64,000 nucleotides of DNA, taken from the NCBI RefSeq assembly GCF_012641465.1, contig NZ_JABAIK010000002.1:62001-126000 (forward strand). Reading direction: 5' to 3'. The notes under the pieces were generated by a model, which was not told the origin of the DNA, made no database searches, and saw only the letters and a list, made by a program, of their open reading frames with translations. The position numbers and the translations under genes are program-made. The stretch comes from Vibrio agarilyticus. Lineage in GTDB: Bacteria; Pseudomonadota; Gammaproteobacteria; Enterobacterales; Vibrionaceae. This document shows, one piece after another, positions 8,495-17,131 of this stretch; the first letter of the stretch is position 1, and each line of letters opens with the position of its first letter.

Positions 8495-9325
8495 ATGGAA
8501 CAGCTCATTCGTGAAGAAATGCGTGTGTTACCTGTCATCGATGCCTCTTTTGAAATTAAACGCCGCGTCGAGTTCATTAAAAACACACTGCGCAATGCGC
8601 GTTGTCACGCCCTCGTGTTGGGCATTAGCGGTGGTGTTGACTCAACCACTTGTGGCCGTTTGGCTCAATTGGCCATCAATGAACTCAACGCAGAGACAGA
8701 AGACCAGCCTTATCAATTTGTCGCAGTACGCCTTCCGTATGGCGAGCAAAAAGACGAAGATGAAGCGCAACTGGCGCTGCAATTTATTCAGCCAACGCAT
8801 TCCATCTCAGTGAACATCAAAGCGGGTGTTGATGGCCTTCATACCGCCTCACATATCGCGCTGGCTGACACAGGATTGTTGCCTGACGATGCCGCAAAAG
8901 TCGATTTCATCAAAGGAAATGTGAAAGCCCGTGCGCGCATGGTGGCACAATACGAAGTGGCCGGCTATGTCGGTGGTTTGGTGCTTGGCACGGATCACTC
9001 AGCAGAAAACATTACTGGCTTTTATACCAAATTTGGCGACGGCGCGTGCGATCTCGCCCCCCTATTTGGCTTGAGCAAACGCCAAGTGCGTCAACTGGCG
9101 GCAGAGCTTGGCGCGCCAGCGCAATTAGTGCAAAAAGTACCAACCGCAGATCTCGAAGAGTTAGCTCCGCAAAAAGCTGACGAAGATGCGCTCAATCTCA
9201 CCTATGAACAAATTGACGATTTTCTTGAAGGAAAGCCGGTAAGTGATGCGGTAACGGCACGCTTAGTCGCTATTTATCTGGCAACACAGCACAAACGCAA
9301 GCCAATCCCGACTATCTACGACTAA
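8495..9325 (+). CDS. nadE: NH3-dependent NAD+ synthetase NadE
   Basis: 276 residues. It amidates nicotinate adenine dinucleotide with ammonia and ATP, the last step of NAD synthesis. The P-loop 'SGGVDST' of the N-type ATP pyrophosphatases lies at residues 45-51, and '[19 protein letters not shown]' (about 166-184) forms the second substrate-binding block. The reading frame is open upstream to 8456, but TAAGGA precedes the ATG at 8495 and this gives the usual length and start. It is transcribed away from the adenylyltransferase-like gene that makes its substrate. Confidence 0.95.
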   Translation: MEQLIREEMRVLPVIDASFEIKRRVEFIKNTLRNARCHALVLGISGGVDSTTCGRLAQLAINELNAETEDQPYQFVAVRLPYGEQKDEDEAQLALQFIQPTHSISVNIKAGVDGLHTASHIALADTGLLPDDAAKVDFIKGNVKARARMVAQYEVAGYVGGLVLGTDHSAENITGFYTKFGDGACDLAPLFGLSKRQVRQLAAELGAPAQLVQKVPTADLEELAPQKADEDALNLTYEQIDDFLEGKPVSDAVTARLVAIYLATQHKRKPIPTIYD

Positions 9326-9333
9326 TGCGTATC

Positions 9334-9370
9334 ACGCTCAAGCGCCAATAACGGCGCTTGAGCGTATATT
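9334..9370 (+). terminator. nadE terminator
   Basis: A 13-bp stem ACGCTCAAGCGCC/GGCGCTTGAGCGT with a 6-base loop, followed by ATATTAT. Confidence 0.7.
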
Positions 9371-9413
9371 ATACCCAAGTCACTTCAGAGTGTGTGGCTC
9401 AGCAAGAATGGCT
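9370..9413 (+). repeat. Fragment of the 268-bp repeat family
   Basis: TATACCCAAGTCACTTCAGAG... through 'GGCTCAGCAAGAATGG' matches the first 45 bases of the two 268-bp elements at 25170 and 39071. The rest is missing. Confidence 0.65.
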
Positions 9414-9428
9414 CGCGTATAGGCTGTT

Positions 9429-10607
9429 TTAATCTGCAGGAAGATTCACCACGACATCGGTCGCAGGTACACAAGAACAGGCTAATGCATACCCCTGCGC
9501 GCGCTCAGCGTCGTTCATTGCGCGAACGTGAGGCTGTGTGACATCGCCTTGCTCAACATGAATTCGACATGCTCCGCACAGGCCCGCGCGGCAGCGATAT
9601 GGCATTGTCAATCCAGCGGCCTCTATCTGCTCTAATAATGTATCGGTATTATTGCCAATAAAGGTGGCGCCATTAAACGTAATCGTCACCGGCGCCACTT
9701 GATGCTCATCATCGCAAATATCACTGCCCTTCACGCGCTCTTCAGCGCTTAGCTGCAATGGAGAGTTTGAAGCCACAATTTCAATATCGTTATAATGTTC
9801 TTTTTCTTTATATTCAATAACCTCAACTACATCACCTTGTCGAATCACGCCTTCATTTTTGGCAATGAGATTTTGACCAAAGAACACGCCACCCGCCTCG
9901 TTAGCACGAAACGTCGCTAAGGTTTTCAACGGCTCTTTTTGAGAATTGAACACGCCCGTTTGCGGGTTTACGGTTGTGAATATGCAGCGCTCGCAGGGCT
10001 TGACCACCTCAAATTCCACCTCACCAATACGAATCCGTTTCCAGCTATCTTCAATAAAGGGTTCATCACCGCTAACGACTAAATTGGGTCGAAATTGGTT
10101 CATCGACTGAGGCTGAGAACAACGTCGATTCAATTCGGTTAATGACCCCTCACTAATGATCAGCAGTGGGTAGCCATCAGCAAAACTGACCGTATGCCCA
10201 ACTTTCGCGCGATAACGATTGGTGGTTTCACCACAATATCGCAATGTCACGGGCATCGCTAAATAAGCGCTAAACCACGCATTCGCATCTTCCGTGGTGC
10301 TGTAAGCCTCAAATTTATCGTTAAACACTTGTGCAGGCACAAGGCTGCGCTCAAGTTCTGCGTAACGCACCACCAAAGGCGCCATGCCATCCACTGAAAA
10401 GCGGACGCCGTCAGCCAACAAGGCGGTATCGATTTTGACCAATTGTGGATATTGCCGAGCTGTTACCATCGAGCCGTCGGCGCGAGCTAGCATGAATCGG
10501 CGGTCAAATGTCAGCCCTTGTTGTTCAACGAAACTTGTGGTGAGCGAAATACCTCGTAAGGATTTTGCGGGATAAACGGTAATTTGACTCAGTTGTGAAC
10601 CTGGCAT
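9429..10607 (-). CDS. ycbX: YcbX-like MOSC and 2Fe-2S ferredoxin domain protein
   Basis: 392 residues in the order MOSC N-terminal beta barrel (about 1-115), MOSC domain (about 120-270, with the cysteine-bearing 'CERCIF' that holds the molybdenum cofactor sulfur) and a plant-type ferredoxin domain (about 305-392) with C339, C344, C347 and C377. In Escherichia coli YcbX takes part in reductive detoxification of N-hydroxylated bases such as 6-hydroxylaminopurine. Length is slightly above the E. coli protein (369). Start ATG at 10607 gives the usual N-terminus. Confidence 0.9.
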   Translation of the reverse strand: MPGSQLSQITVYPAKSLRGISLTTSFVEQQGLTFDRRFMLARADGSMVTARQYPQLVKIDTALLADGVRFSVDGMAPLVVRYAELERSLVPAQVFNDKFEAYSTTEDANAWFSAYLAMPVTLRYCGETTNRYRAKVGHTVSFADGYPLLIISEGSLTELNRRCSQPQSMNQFRPNLVVSGDEPFIEDSWKRIRIGEVEFEVVKPCERCIFTTVNPQTGVFNSQKEPLKTLATFRANEAGGVFFGQNLIAKNEGVIRQGDVVEVIEYKEKEHYNDIEIVASNSPLQLSAEERVKGSDICDDEHQVAPVTITFNGATFIGNNTDTLLEQIEAAGLTMPYRCRAGLCGACRIHVEQGDVTQPHVRAMNDAERAQGYALACSCVPATDVVVNLPAD

Positions 10608-10707
10608 AACACGACCTTAAAATAAAACAACAGATGAATTAAACACATAATTACTATATCATCTTGCCGCCTAAACGGTAGCGTTTGCGCGCCGTGGGCT
10701 CCTATCA

Positions 10708-10740
10708 TATACCCAAACAACTTCAAGTAGAACGGGTATA
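10708..10740. repeat. 33-bp internally deleted ERIC
   Basis: Left end TATACCCAAACAACTT is joined directly to right end CAAGTAGAACGGGTATA. Both arms of full elements contain CAACTT, so the joint fits a deletion between these 6-base direct repeats. It sits at the left edge of the island. Confidence 0.75.
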
Positions 10741-10805
10741 ATTAATGACCAAGGTGGGAGCATTTAAAATGACAACCGTCACAAACCTTTGACTCACCCC
10801 AAGTA

Positions 10806-11089
10806 TTATATTACTGAATACCGTCCCGTCTCAGAACGCAGTAGCTTATTTGCGCTCACCAGCTCTTCAAGCGCGTTCTTGCTCTTATCGTAACCGACTT
10901 GTCGATATTTCGTCACAGCCCTCACAGAAGGCCGCACAGTTCCACTCTGTAGCGCTTCAAGCAACTCAGTGTCAATATGATTTCACGCTCAACCGTCCGT
11001 TCAATCATCCTAACTGATCTGACCAGCTGTTCAGGTTTAACTACATTTTCAACCTCAGCGCCAGCCTCAGTTCCAAATTTTGTTGACCA
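10806..11089 (-). pseudogene. Decayed gene with an HTH-like segment
   Basis: Read on the minus strand, one frame from 11089 gives 'STKFGTEAGAEVENVV...MIERTVEREI' with no start, then near 10974-10980 the sense passes to another frame giving 'IDTELLEALQSGTVRPSVR' followed by 'AVTKYRQVGYDKSKNALEEL' and a TAA at 10806-10808. The second part looks like a helix-turn-helix of a plasmid or phage DNA-binding protein. Both halves lack stops only in these frames, which is why I read it as one gene broken by a frameshift and loss of its 5' end. It lies at the far end of the island. Confidence 0.5.
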
Positions 11090-11148
11090 TTACACAAAGC
11101 GACGGTGTGTAAGATTGTTATGCTAATGTTCTAAAGACGTTTTGTTTC

Positions 11149-11180
11149 ATACCTGATCCTCTTTTGGATTACTCAGGTAT
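11149..11180. terminator. Hairpin downstream of the island operon
   Basis: ATACCTGA...TCAGGTAT with an inner ATCC/GGAT pairing. It lies 8 bases past the stop of the YbjQ-like gene. There is no clear T run on the minus strand, so it is only a possible terminator. Confidence 0.4.
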
Positions 11181-11187
11181 TTATTTG

Positions 11188-11841
11188 CTAGTTAGTGTTG
11201 GCCTTAACCGCTGTACCAGTAACATTTATCATCATCATATTTACAGAACTGCCAGTTGAAATAGTCTCAACATCAAACGCAACACCAATAATCGCATTAC
11301 AGCCCATATCAACCGCAGCTAACTTTAGTTCATCAAGTGCCTCTTGCTTGGCTTTCACAAGTTCGTTCGTGTAAGTCGCTGACTTACCACCGAACACATC
11401 ACGAAAGTTCGCCGCAATATCTTTTAGGGCATTGATGCCAACGACTAAAGAAGTAGTAATAACGCCCTTATTCTCTGTAATTACCGCATTCGTCACAAGT
11501 TCAGAAGTAGTAGAAGTCATAATGTTGGCAACCGCATCTTTACGCTTCCTGCGTTCTTCCTGTTGGCGCAATTGAAGTTCAGCGGCTTCTTTCTCTGACA
11601 ACGGTACTGCTGCAAGGCGTTCAAGCCACTTTTGATGTTCAGCTTTAGCACCAACATTAAAGCGCTCTAGCGCTTCTTCTTCGTAATCTGCCTTGATGCG
11701 AACTGGTTGTCCTTCGTAAATACCGTTACCATCCCTGCCATATTGAAAAACGACTTTAAAGCCCTCTGGAATAGAATCACTGAACGCTATATATTCATCG
11801 CCCCTATAGCCAAACTTGAACGTGGTACTGAATAAACCCAT
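11188..11841 (-). CDS. YbjQ/UPF0145-domain protein
   Basis: About 217 residues. The C-terminal 90 residues match the YbjQ (UPF0145) domain: 'LKDIAANFRDVFGGKSATYTN' boundary, then 'LDELKLAAVDMGCNAIIGV' and the final 'MMMINVTGTAV'. This small domain forms oligomers in known members; its role is unknown. An N-terminal domain (about 1-55) precedes a charged helical linker (about 55-110, 'RQQEERRKRKDA'). The frame opens at 11889, but AAAGAGG stands before the ATG at 11841. Last gene of the island operon, 74 bases after the previous stop. No signal peptide, so probably cytoplasmic unlike its neighbours. Confidence 0.75.
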   Translation of the reverse strand: MGLFSTTFKFGYRGDEYIAFSDSIPEGFKVVFQYGRDGNGIYEGQPVRIKADYEEEALERFNVGAKAEHQKWLERLAAVPLSEKEAAELQLRQQEERRKRKDAVANIMTSTTSELVTNAVITENKGVITTSLVVGINALKDIAANFRDVFGGKSATYTNELVKAKQEALDELKLAAVDMGCNAIIGVAFDVETISTGSSVNMMMINVTGTAVKANTN

Positions 11842-11915
11842 AACTTTAACCTCTTTTGTAAGATGCGGTATTTTACTAACTATGCCCATTGAATAACGGG
11901 ATATGTTTCAAGTTA

Positions 11916-12236
11916 TTACTTCGAGCGTTGCTCTTTACAAAGAGCATATGTGCGTTCTTCAAACTGACTGATTGCCATTTCTTTATATTCCAGATTACTT
12001 ACTTTAGGCAGTTTGTAAGCCTGTTCGACTAGTTTAATGTAGATACTCTTAACGCTTTTAGGTACATCAACGCTTCCAAAATAATCAAACAAGTCCTGTG
12101 CTGATTCTCCTTGCTGCCGATAGTGCATGATAAGCCCTGCTGCTGTGCGCCCTGCAACGCAGATACTTTCATCATCTTTCGTATATTCAGCTTGCACACT
12201 AAATGACAACATTAATAACAATAATAACTTCCTCAT
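11916..12236 (-). CDS. Small exported protein, island operon
   Basis: 106 residues with a signal peptide ('MRKLLLLLMLSFSVQAEY'). The mature part has two cysteines, one near each end ('ESICVAG' and 'YALCKEQ'), which could form one disulfide, and is mainly helical. The pattern recalls small periplasmic proteins such as the Rap/Ssp-type immunity proteins, but I cannot claim homology. Its ATG overlaps the previous gene's stop as TAATG, which indicates translational coupling. Function unknown. Confidence 0.65.
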   Translation of the reverse strand: MRKLLLLLMLSFSVQAEYTKDDESICVAGRTAAGLIMHYRQQGESAQDLFDYFGSVDVPKSVKSIYIKLVEQAYKLPKVSNLEYKEMAISQFEERTYALCKEQRSK

Positions 12237-12850
12237 TATTGCAACACCTCAAACTTATAGCTTTCCATTGATTTCGTGATGGTGTTGATAACACGAATTT
12301 CAAAGTCTTTAGTGCTATCAATATTCTTATCATAGACAATAGCATTATTGCGCCATGCTGATCCTGCTGCTGGTCGTGCAATACCTCTCATTTCGAAAGT
12401 ATCTATCTTCACGCCGTCTTGAATAAGCATTGCTTTAATATTGCCGTCACTAGCAGTATCAATTGTATATGCATAACCAAGTATCGAGAATTGACCGCCC
12501 ATTTTGCCGATCCAGTTCAAGCGCTCGTTTAACTTCCTTGCGTCCCACATTTCGCGATCTGCATCTTTGTGTGCTTGCTTAACTAGTTCATCCTCTGGTC
12601 GATATTCGTGAATCTCTGACATAAACTTGTATTCGTCACTTGATACTGACATATCAATTTGATACGTCGTTCCTTTGATATTCCAAGTCTTCGCTTCGAT
12701 TTTATTAATCACCGACTTATTAAGAGTGATACGATCATTTTTTAGTTTGTTCTGAGTTGCTTCAATACGTGCTTTGACTTCTTGTTCTGTCGGAGTAATA
12801 GAACAACCGACAAGTGATAGTGCAACTGCTGATAATACTAGTGCTTTCAT
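12236..12850 (-). CDS. Putative lipoprotein, island operon
   Basis: 204 residues. 'MKALVLSAVALSLVGC' is a textbook lipoprotein signal (lipobox LVGC), so the mature protein should be anchored by Cys16. Residue +2 is serine, which favours the outer membrane. The mature part has a helical start ('EVKARIEATQNKLKNDRI') and a beta-rich body. No known family. Start and stop both overlap neighbours as TAATG. Confidence 0.7.
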   Translation of the reverse strand: MKALVLSAVALSLVGCSITPTEQEVKARIEATQNKLKNDRITLNKSVINKIEAKTWNIKGTTYQIDMSVSSDEYKFMSEIHEYRPEDELVKQAHKDADREMWDARKLNERLNWIGKMGGQFSILGYAYTIDTASDGNIKAMLIQDGVKIDTFEMRGIARPAAGSAWRNNAIVYDKNIDSTKDFEIRVINTITKSMESYKFEVLQ

Positions 12851-13146
12851 TATTTCAACTCCTTCTTTAGTGCCTGTTTGTATAAGTACATACCAACTAG
12901 TGAATAACCTATTATTGTGAATACCACATAACCAAATATCTCTAGTGAACTGCTACCATTCTGGCTTTGTCCAACCACTGTAAGCAGTGATGCGATAACA
13001 ATCGCACATGGTGTGCGCGATTTGACCTTACGTGCTTTATCGTTGCGCGTACATAAGTAAGTGATACCAAGAACAATCAAAGCCAATATTAAAGAGCCAG
13101 CGAAAGCACCTAGTGAAAATCCTATTACTTCTTCGACTAGAAACAT
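12850..13146 (-). CDS. Small integral membrane protein, island operon
   Basis: 98 residues with three hydrophobic segments (about 12-33, 46-60 and 70-88) and a basic tail ending 'KKELK'. The same last five residues end the next gene upstream, and the DNA around both stops is alike (TTATTTCAACTC on the plus strand), which suggests the two membrane-protein genes share an origin at their 3' ends. Coupled to both neighbours by TAATG. Function unknown. Confidence 0.65.
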   Translation of the reverse strand: MFLVEEVIGFSLGAFAGSLILALIVLGITYLCTRNDKARKVKSRTPCAIVIASLLTVVGQSQNGSSSLEIFGYVVFTIIGYSLVGMYLYKQALKKELK

Positions 13147-13529
13147 TATTTCAACTCTTTCTTCAACTCGAACAAACGCTGTGTGATGGTCTGCGTGATT
13201 GATTTGACAATACCCACGATGAATAGCAAGTGAGCAATACCGAAACCGATAATATAAAGTAGTGTTGGGTTATACTTCTGAGAACCGATAAATGCGGTAG
13301 TTAGTGCAACGATGATAGCCGCAAGAATCCAGAATCCCCAATTGGCGTTATATTCGCTATTAGCTGGCTTGCGCTGTGAACCGCCTTCAAACAGCTTTAC
13401 CGCTTCTTCTTCGCTATCAGCAACAACGATCTTCCCTTTGTAGTAACCTTGTTGGCCTAGCGCTTCCACTTCTTCTTTAGTGCGAACCGCCTTTACTTCT
13501 GTACCTTTGATCATGATTTGAAAGTTCAT
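13146..13529 (-). CDS. Membrane protein with cytosolic N-terminal domain, island operon
   Basis: About 127 residues. Residues 1-50 form a soluble beta-alpha domain ('MNFQIMIKGTEVKAVRTKEE') reminiscent of small two-strand domains that precede membrane anchors. Two transmembrane segments follow (about 63-82 and 88-108), then a basic tail ending 'KKELK'. The frame is open to 13568, but AAGGTGG precedes the ATG at 13529. Function unknown. Confidence 0.65.
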   Translation of the reverse strand: MNFQIMIKGTEVKAVRTKEEVEALGQQGYYKGKIVVADSEEEAVKLFEGGSQRKPANSEYNANWGFWILAAIIVALTTAFIGSQKYNPTLLYIIGFGIAHLLFIVGIVKSITQTITQRLFELKKELK

Positions 13530-13564
13530 AGAATAACCACCTTTGATATTTCTGTTTATACTTA

Positions 13565-13876
13565 TCATTCAGATTCAATCATTCGCAAGTTAGTGCGACA
13601 AACTTCTACTTGTTTATGATAATCATTACCATTAGCTTGTTTGAATAACTTCGAACCACGGTCTAAATCAAGTTTATCCGTTTCGCCGTGCTTCTTATCA
13701 TGAATCTCTTTATGCTCAATTAATCCCGATAAGAACACGTCTTCTTGCGTGACCGTGTAGCAATAAGAGTACATACCAGCAATCATCAATGATTCTTCTT
13801 CAAGTTTGGTTTCCATCAAACTTGAGCATTGAATCATCGCAACGACGCATAACGCGCCAAGTAGAAACTGTTTCAT
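13565..13876 (-). CDS. Small exported protein with lipobox-like cysteine, island operon
   Basis: 103 residues. A hydrophobic start ('MKQFLLGALCVVAMIQCSS') ends in a cysteine, but 'MIQC' is a poor lipobox, so it may be exported by an ordinary signal or anchored. The mature part is helical and charged with further cysteines ('YCYTVTQE', 'VCRTNL'). The 4-base ATGA overlap with the preceding gene marks coupling. Function unknown. Confidence 0.6.
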   Translation of the reverse strand: MKQFLLGALCVVAMIQCSSLMETKLEEESLMIAGMYSYCYTVTQEDVFLSGLIEHKEIHDKKHGETDKLDLDRGSKLFKQANGNDYHKQVEVCRTNLRMIESE

Positions 13877-14133
13877 TTAGTACCTTTCGTTATCAGCTTT
13901 GCTCCAAAGCCACACATATAGTTGAAAATTAGCGCTGGCAGCACTGAGAACACCGCATACGCTACAGGTTCGATAATTCCATATGAACCAATGGTATCTA
14001 TGATTTCAGCCGCACCATAATCACGCATCTTAGCAATGTGAAAACATATAAACGCATTCACCACAAGCGACACAATACCCAACGCACCAAGAACGTTACC
14101 AAACCGTCTAAAGTGTTCTGTCTTCAATTTCAT
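13873..14133 (-). CDS. Small two-helix membrane protein, first gene of island operon
   Basis: About 86 residues with two long hydrophobic segments (about 13-34 and 53-75) and a basic end. A TTG at 14160 would add nine residues; neither start has a strong ribosome site, and I chose the first ATG. It opens the six-gene operon running to 11188. About 100 bases separate it from the recombinase gene upstream, A+T-rich and able to hold a promoter. Function unknown. Confidence 0.55.
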   Translation of the reverse strand: MKLKTEHFRRFGNVLGALGIVSLVVNAFICFHIAKMRDYGAAEIIDTIGSYGIIEPVAYAVFSVLPALIFNYMCGFGAKLITKGTK

Positions 14134-14233
14134 TTGGAATTCCGTACGGTATAAGTTCAAAATAAAGGGCGAACACTAATCGCCCCAACTGCGTATATAA
14201 TAGCATCACCAATATTCTTATAATTGACCTACA

Positions 14234-15853
14234 TTAATTTGCAGTTGCTTCTAGTTCTTTTAGTGGCTCAAGTTCAATGAAAGTCCACTTGTCTTTTACT
14301 TTTACTGCTTGTCTACGAATACCACTTTTAAGTTCAACTAGTAGCACTGAGTTTTTGTCACCACTTTTATAAATCTCAACTCGTTCGATGATACTTCTCA
14401 GCATCGTATGAACTTCTATGTTAAGTGGATCTAGTGCTTCATTAGCAAGTTCAACTATGCGTCTATAGTTCTCTTTGAGTGCCACTGGTTGAGATTTTGC
14501 TAGTAAACCTAGCTGGCGTTCGAGGTCTTTCTTCAAGTCTTCTTGAACAGCCAAACCACGAAATAGAGACGGTGCATTTGATGTTTTAAGTAATGCTTCA
14601 AATTCTTTTATCTCGTTCTCGCAAGTCGCCAGTTTTGATTTTAACGTTTCACGCTCATCATCCCTGCTCTCTTTGACAACATCACTTTCGCTCAGTCGGT
14701 CAACTACCATTTCGAGGAACACTCGTTCAAACTCACGACTTGCATAAGTACAATCGCAATCTCTTGTCTTCAATGTCTTCTGAGCAACTGACGAACATCT
14801 TAGTCTTACATCAACATAACCACTTGGTCTAGTGCGTTTGTCAACGTGCATACGAGCACCACAGCTAAAGCAGTATGAGTAACTAGCTAATAGACCTTTC
14901 ACCGTTGTCAATTTGCCAACAACGTTTCTTCGTCTTCCACTGGCAAGTTCAAGAACTTTATAGAACGTTGCGTCACTAACTATTCTTGGATATAGATCTA
15001 TCGGTGCATCATGATGTTTAAGTTTAACTTCACCAATGGCGCGCTTATCACGAAAGAAACGGGATATACGCGCAATAGTCCAAACAGATTTAGGATCTGG
15101 TATCACCACACCTTTGCCATCATTTTCACGCTTGCTGCTTGGCACCTCCAAACCTTCATCATTGAAAATGTCTGCGATTTGGTTTGACGTTAAGCCTTTC
15201 GATAAGAGGTCGAAAGCACGTTTGACAATATCACCCCATTTATCCACAACTGCATAGTATTCACCGTCTCTGACCAACCAAAACGGTAATCGTCCAAATC
15301 TGGTAGCAACTCGTTTCGTTACTGAGTCTGCTAATGAACGTTTCTGAGCACTCTTAATACGTTTCGACAAGTTGGCGCTGTACTTGTATGCGCTATAGAT
15401 AACGACAATAAGCATAATATCTGAACCTAGACTCTCATCGTCACCATCATCCGCATAAAGTTGATATGACGTACCAGACGGCTCCACAACGCAAATATCA
15501 ACATACTCTAGCAATAGTGATATTAGTTTCTTACCTTTTGATGGTTTGAGTCGCGTTAGTCGGTCTATTTGCTCAACTACTAGTAGTGGTTTTGGGTTCT
15601 TTGAAAGCACTAGTGAACCATCCACTAACTGCTTTAGAAAGCCACCTAATGCAGAATCTTCTAGTATGTGTTCTCCTTTATATCCTGACTTGCCTTGGTC
15701 ATCCATTGCTAAGTCATAACGTGGATTAACGTCATTCTTACTGACGAATCTCTCAAATACATTTGACTGTCGTTTGAGACTATCACCGCCACTTTACTGA
15801 TCTGAACTGAAACGAGCGTATGGTATCGCGTCGCGTCCGTCTAAATTATTCAT
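14234..15853 (-). pseudogene. Large serine recombinase, disabled by an in-frame stop at codon 20
   Basis: The full frame from the ATG at 15853 (Shine-Dalgarno GAGGTA) would give about 539 residues: resolvase domain with 'PYARFSSDQ', recombinase domain ('RFGRLPFWLV' onward), zinc ribbon with 'CFSCGARM' and two later cysteines, and a coiled-coil end. Codon 20 (15794-15796) is TAA. In relatives the position four after the catalytic serine (here S16) is a conserved glutamine, so CAA to TAA is the simplest change. The frame is otherwise open; a 490-codon frame restarts at an ATG at 15706 but lacks the catalytic serine, so it could not cut DNA. It was presumably the island's integrase, placed at its right edge. 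Confidence 0.85.
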
Positions 15854-15865
15854 AAGTACCTCAAT

Positions 15866-15893
15866 TTGTGATAGTTTCACATCCTATTATTAA
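15866..15893 (+). promoter_or_regulatory. Probable pyrC promoter with overlapping palindrome
   Basis: TTGTGA and TATTAA are spaced 16 bases apart, giving a reasonable sigma-70 promoter 29 bases before the pyrC start. The palindrome TGTGATAGTTTCACA (15867-15881) overlaps it. The spacer between TGTGA and TCACA is 5, not the 6 of CRP sites, so the binding protein is unknown. The site also lies just upstream of the recombinase gene. Confidence 0.45.
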
Positions 15894-15921
15894 AATCTAA
15901 CATATGGGGAGTCAAAGAGCG

Positions 15922-16953
15922 ATGACGACAATAACCATTACCCGTCCGGATGACTGGCATGTTCATCTACGAGATGGCGACGTTTTACCCGATACGGTGC
16001 GAGACATTAGCCGCTATAACGGCCGCGCGCTGATAATGCCAAACACCGTCCCACCAATTACCAATACCGACATGGCGCTGGCGTATCGTGAGCGCATTAA
16101 TGCGCATAATCCTAACGCTCGTTTCGAGCCACTCATGGCACTTTATTTGACCGATAACACCACCGCCGACGATATTCGTCAGGCCAAGGCTTCTGGCGCT
16201 GTGGTTGCGGCCAAACTCTACCCTGCAGGAGCGACCACCAACTCCGACTCTGGCGTAACCAACGTTAAGAATATTTATCCCGTACTCGAGGCGATGCAAG
16301 ACGTTGGCATGCTGCTGTTAGTGCATGGTGAAGTCACAAGCCACGATATTGATATTTTTGACCGAGAAAAAGCGTTTCTTGATAATGTGCTTGCCCCGCT
16401 TGTTGCAGATTTTCCCAACCTCAAAGTGGTACTGGAACATATCACCACCGCTGACGCAGCGCTGTTTGTGCAAAACGCCAACGAAAATGTGGCGGCAACC
16501 ATCACAGCGCATCATTTGCTGTTTAACCGCAATCACATGTTAGTAGGAGGCATTAAGCCGCATTTTTACTGCTTACCGATCCTCAAGCGTAATACTCACC
16601 AAGAAGCGTTAATCGTTGCAGCAACCAGTGGTAGTAAAAAATTCTTTTTAGGCACTGACTCAGCGCCACACGCCAAAGGCGCGAAAGAGTCTGCCTGTGG
16701 TTGTGCTGGCTCATACACCGCGCATGCTGCGCTAGAGCTTTACGCTGAAGTGTTTGAAAATGCAGGTAAGATTGAGAACCTTGAAGCCTTTGCGTGCCAC
16801 AACGGCCCAGACTTTTACGGTTTACCTCGCAATGAAGACACTGTCACCTTGAGCAAATCAAGCTGGACAGTCCCTGCTACCATGCCTTTTGGTGGCGATA
16901 TTGTGGTGCCGATTCGCGCCGGAGAGACCATCGAGTGGTCCGTTAGCGAATAA
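15922..16953 (+). CDS. pyrC: Dihydroorotase PyrC
   Basis: 343 residues. This zinc amidohydrolase interconverts carbamoyl aspartate and dihydroorotate in pyrimidine synthesis. It has the class II signature '[10 protein letters not shown]' near the N-terminus, the carboxylated lysine in 'AAKLYPAG', metal-binding histidines in 'LVHGE' and 'LEHITT', and 'GTDSAPH' with the catalytic aspartate. The frame opens six codons earlier at 15904; the ATG at 15922 gives the usual start. It sits directly at the right edge of the island, so its promoter may have been replaced by island DNA. Confidence 0.95.
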   Translation: MTTITITRPDDWHVHLRDGDVLPDTVRDISRYNGRALIMPNTVPPITNTDMALAYRERINAHNPNARFEPLMALYLTDNTTADDIRQAKASGAVVAAKLYPAGATTNSDSGVTNVKNIYPVLEAMQDVGMLLLVHGEVTSHDIDIFDREKAFLDNVLAPLVADFPNLKVVLEHITTADAALFVQNANENVAATITAHHLLFNRNHMLVGGIKPHFYCLPILKRNTHQEALIVAATSGSKKFFLGTDSAPHAKGAKESACGCAGSYTAHAALELYAEVFENAGKIENLEAFACHNGPDFYGLPRNEDTVTLSKSSWTVPATMPFGGDIVVPIRAGETIEWSVSE

Positions 16954-16970
16954 CCGACACGCCAATGCTT

Positions 16971-16996
16971 AAAAACGCAGGCATCGCCTGCGTTTT
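16971..16996 (+). terminator. pyrC terminator
   Basis: AAAACGCAGG/CCTGCGTTTT with a 4-base loop, 18 bases after the pyrC stop. Confidence 0.85.
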
Positions 16997-17131
16997 ACTC
17001 TCCCTGAGCATCGAGATGCGGTAATCCTTGCACTTTTCCTGTGACAACTTACTCTTGAGTTTTGCCTTCTTTATTCAAGCTTTATCACTTAGGCTTAATG
17101 TCGCGTTAAGTGCAATCAACAACACAGAGAA

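Noticed and set aside
15867-15881. TGTGATAGTTTCACA as a CRP site
   Set aside because: The spacer is 5 bases instead of 6; kept only as an unassigned palindrome.
10750-15900. TTAAAAT as a direct repeat marking island ends
   Set aside because: Seven A+T-rich bases recur by chance; serine recombinases also leave very short cores.
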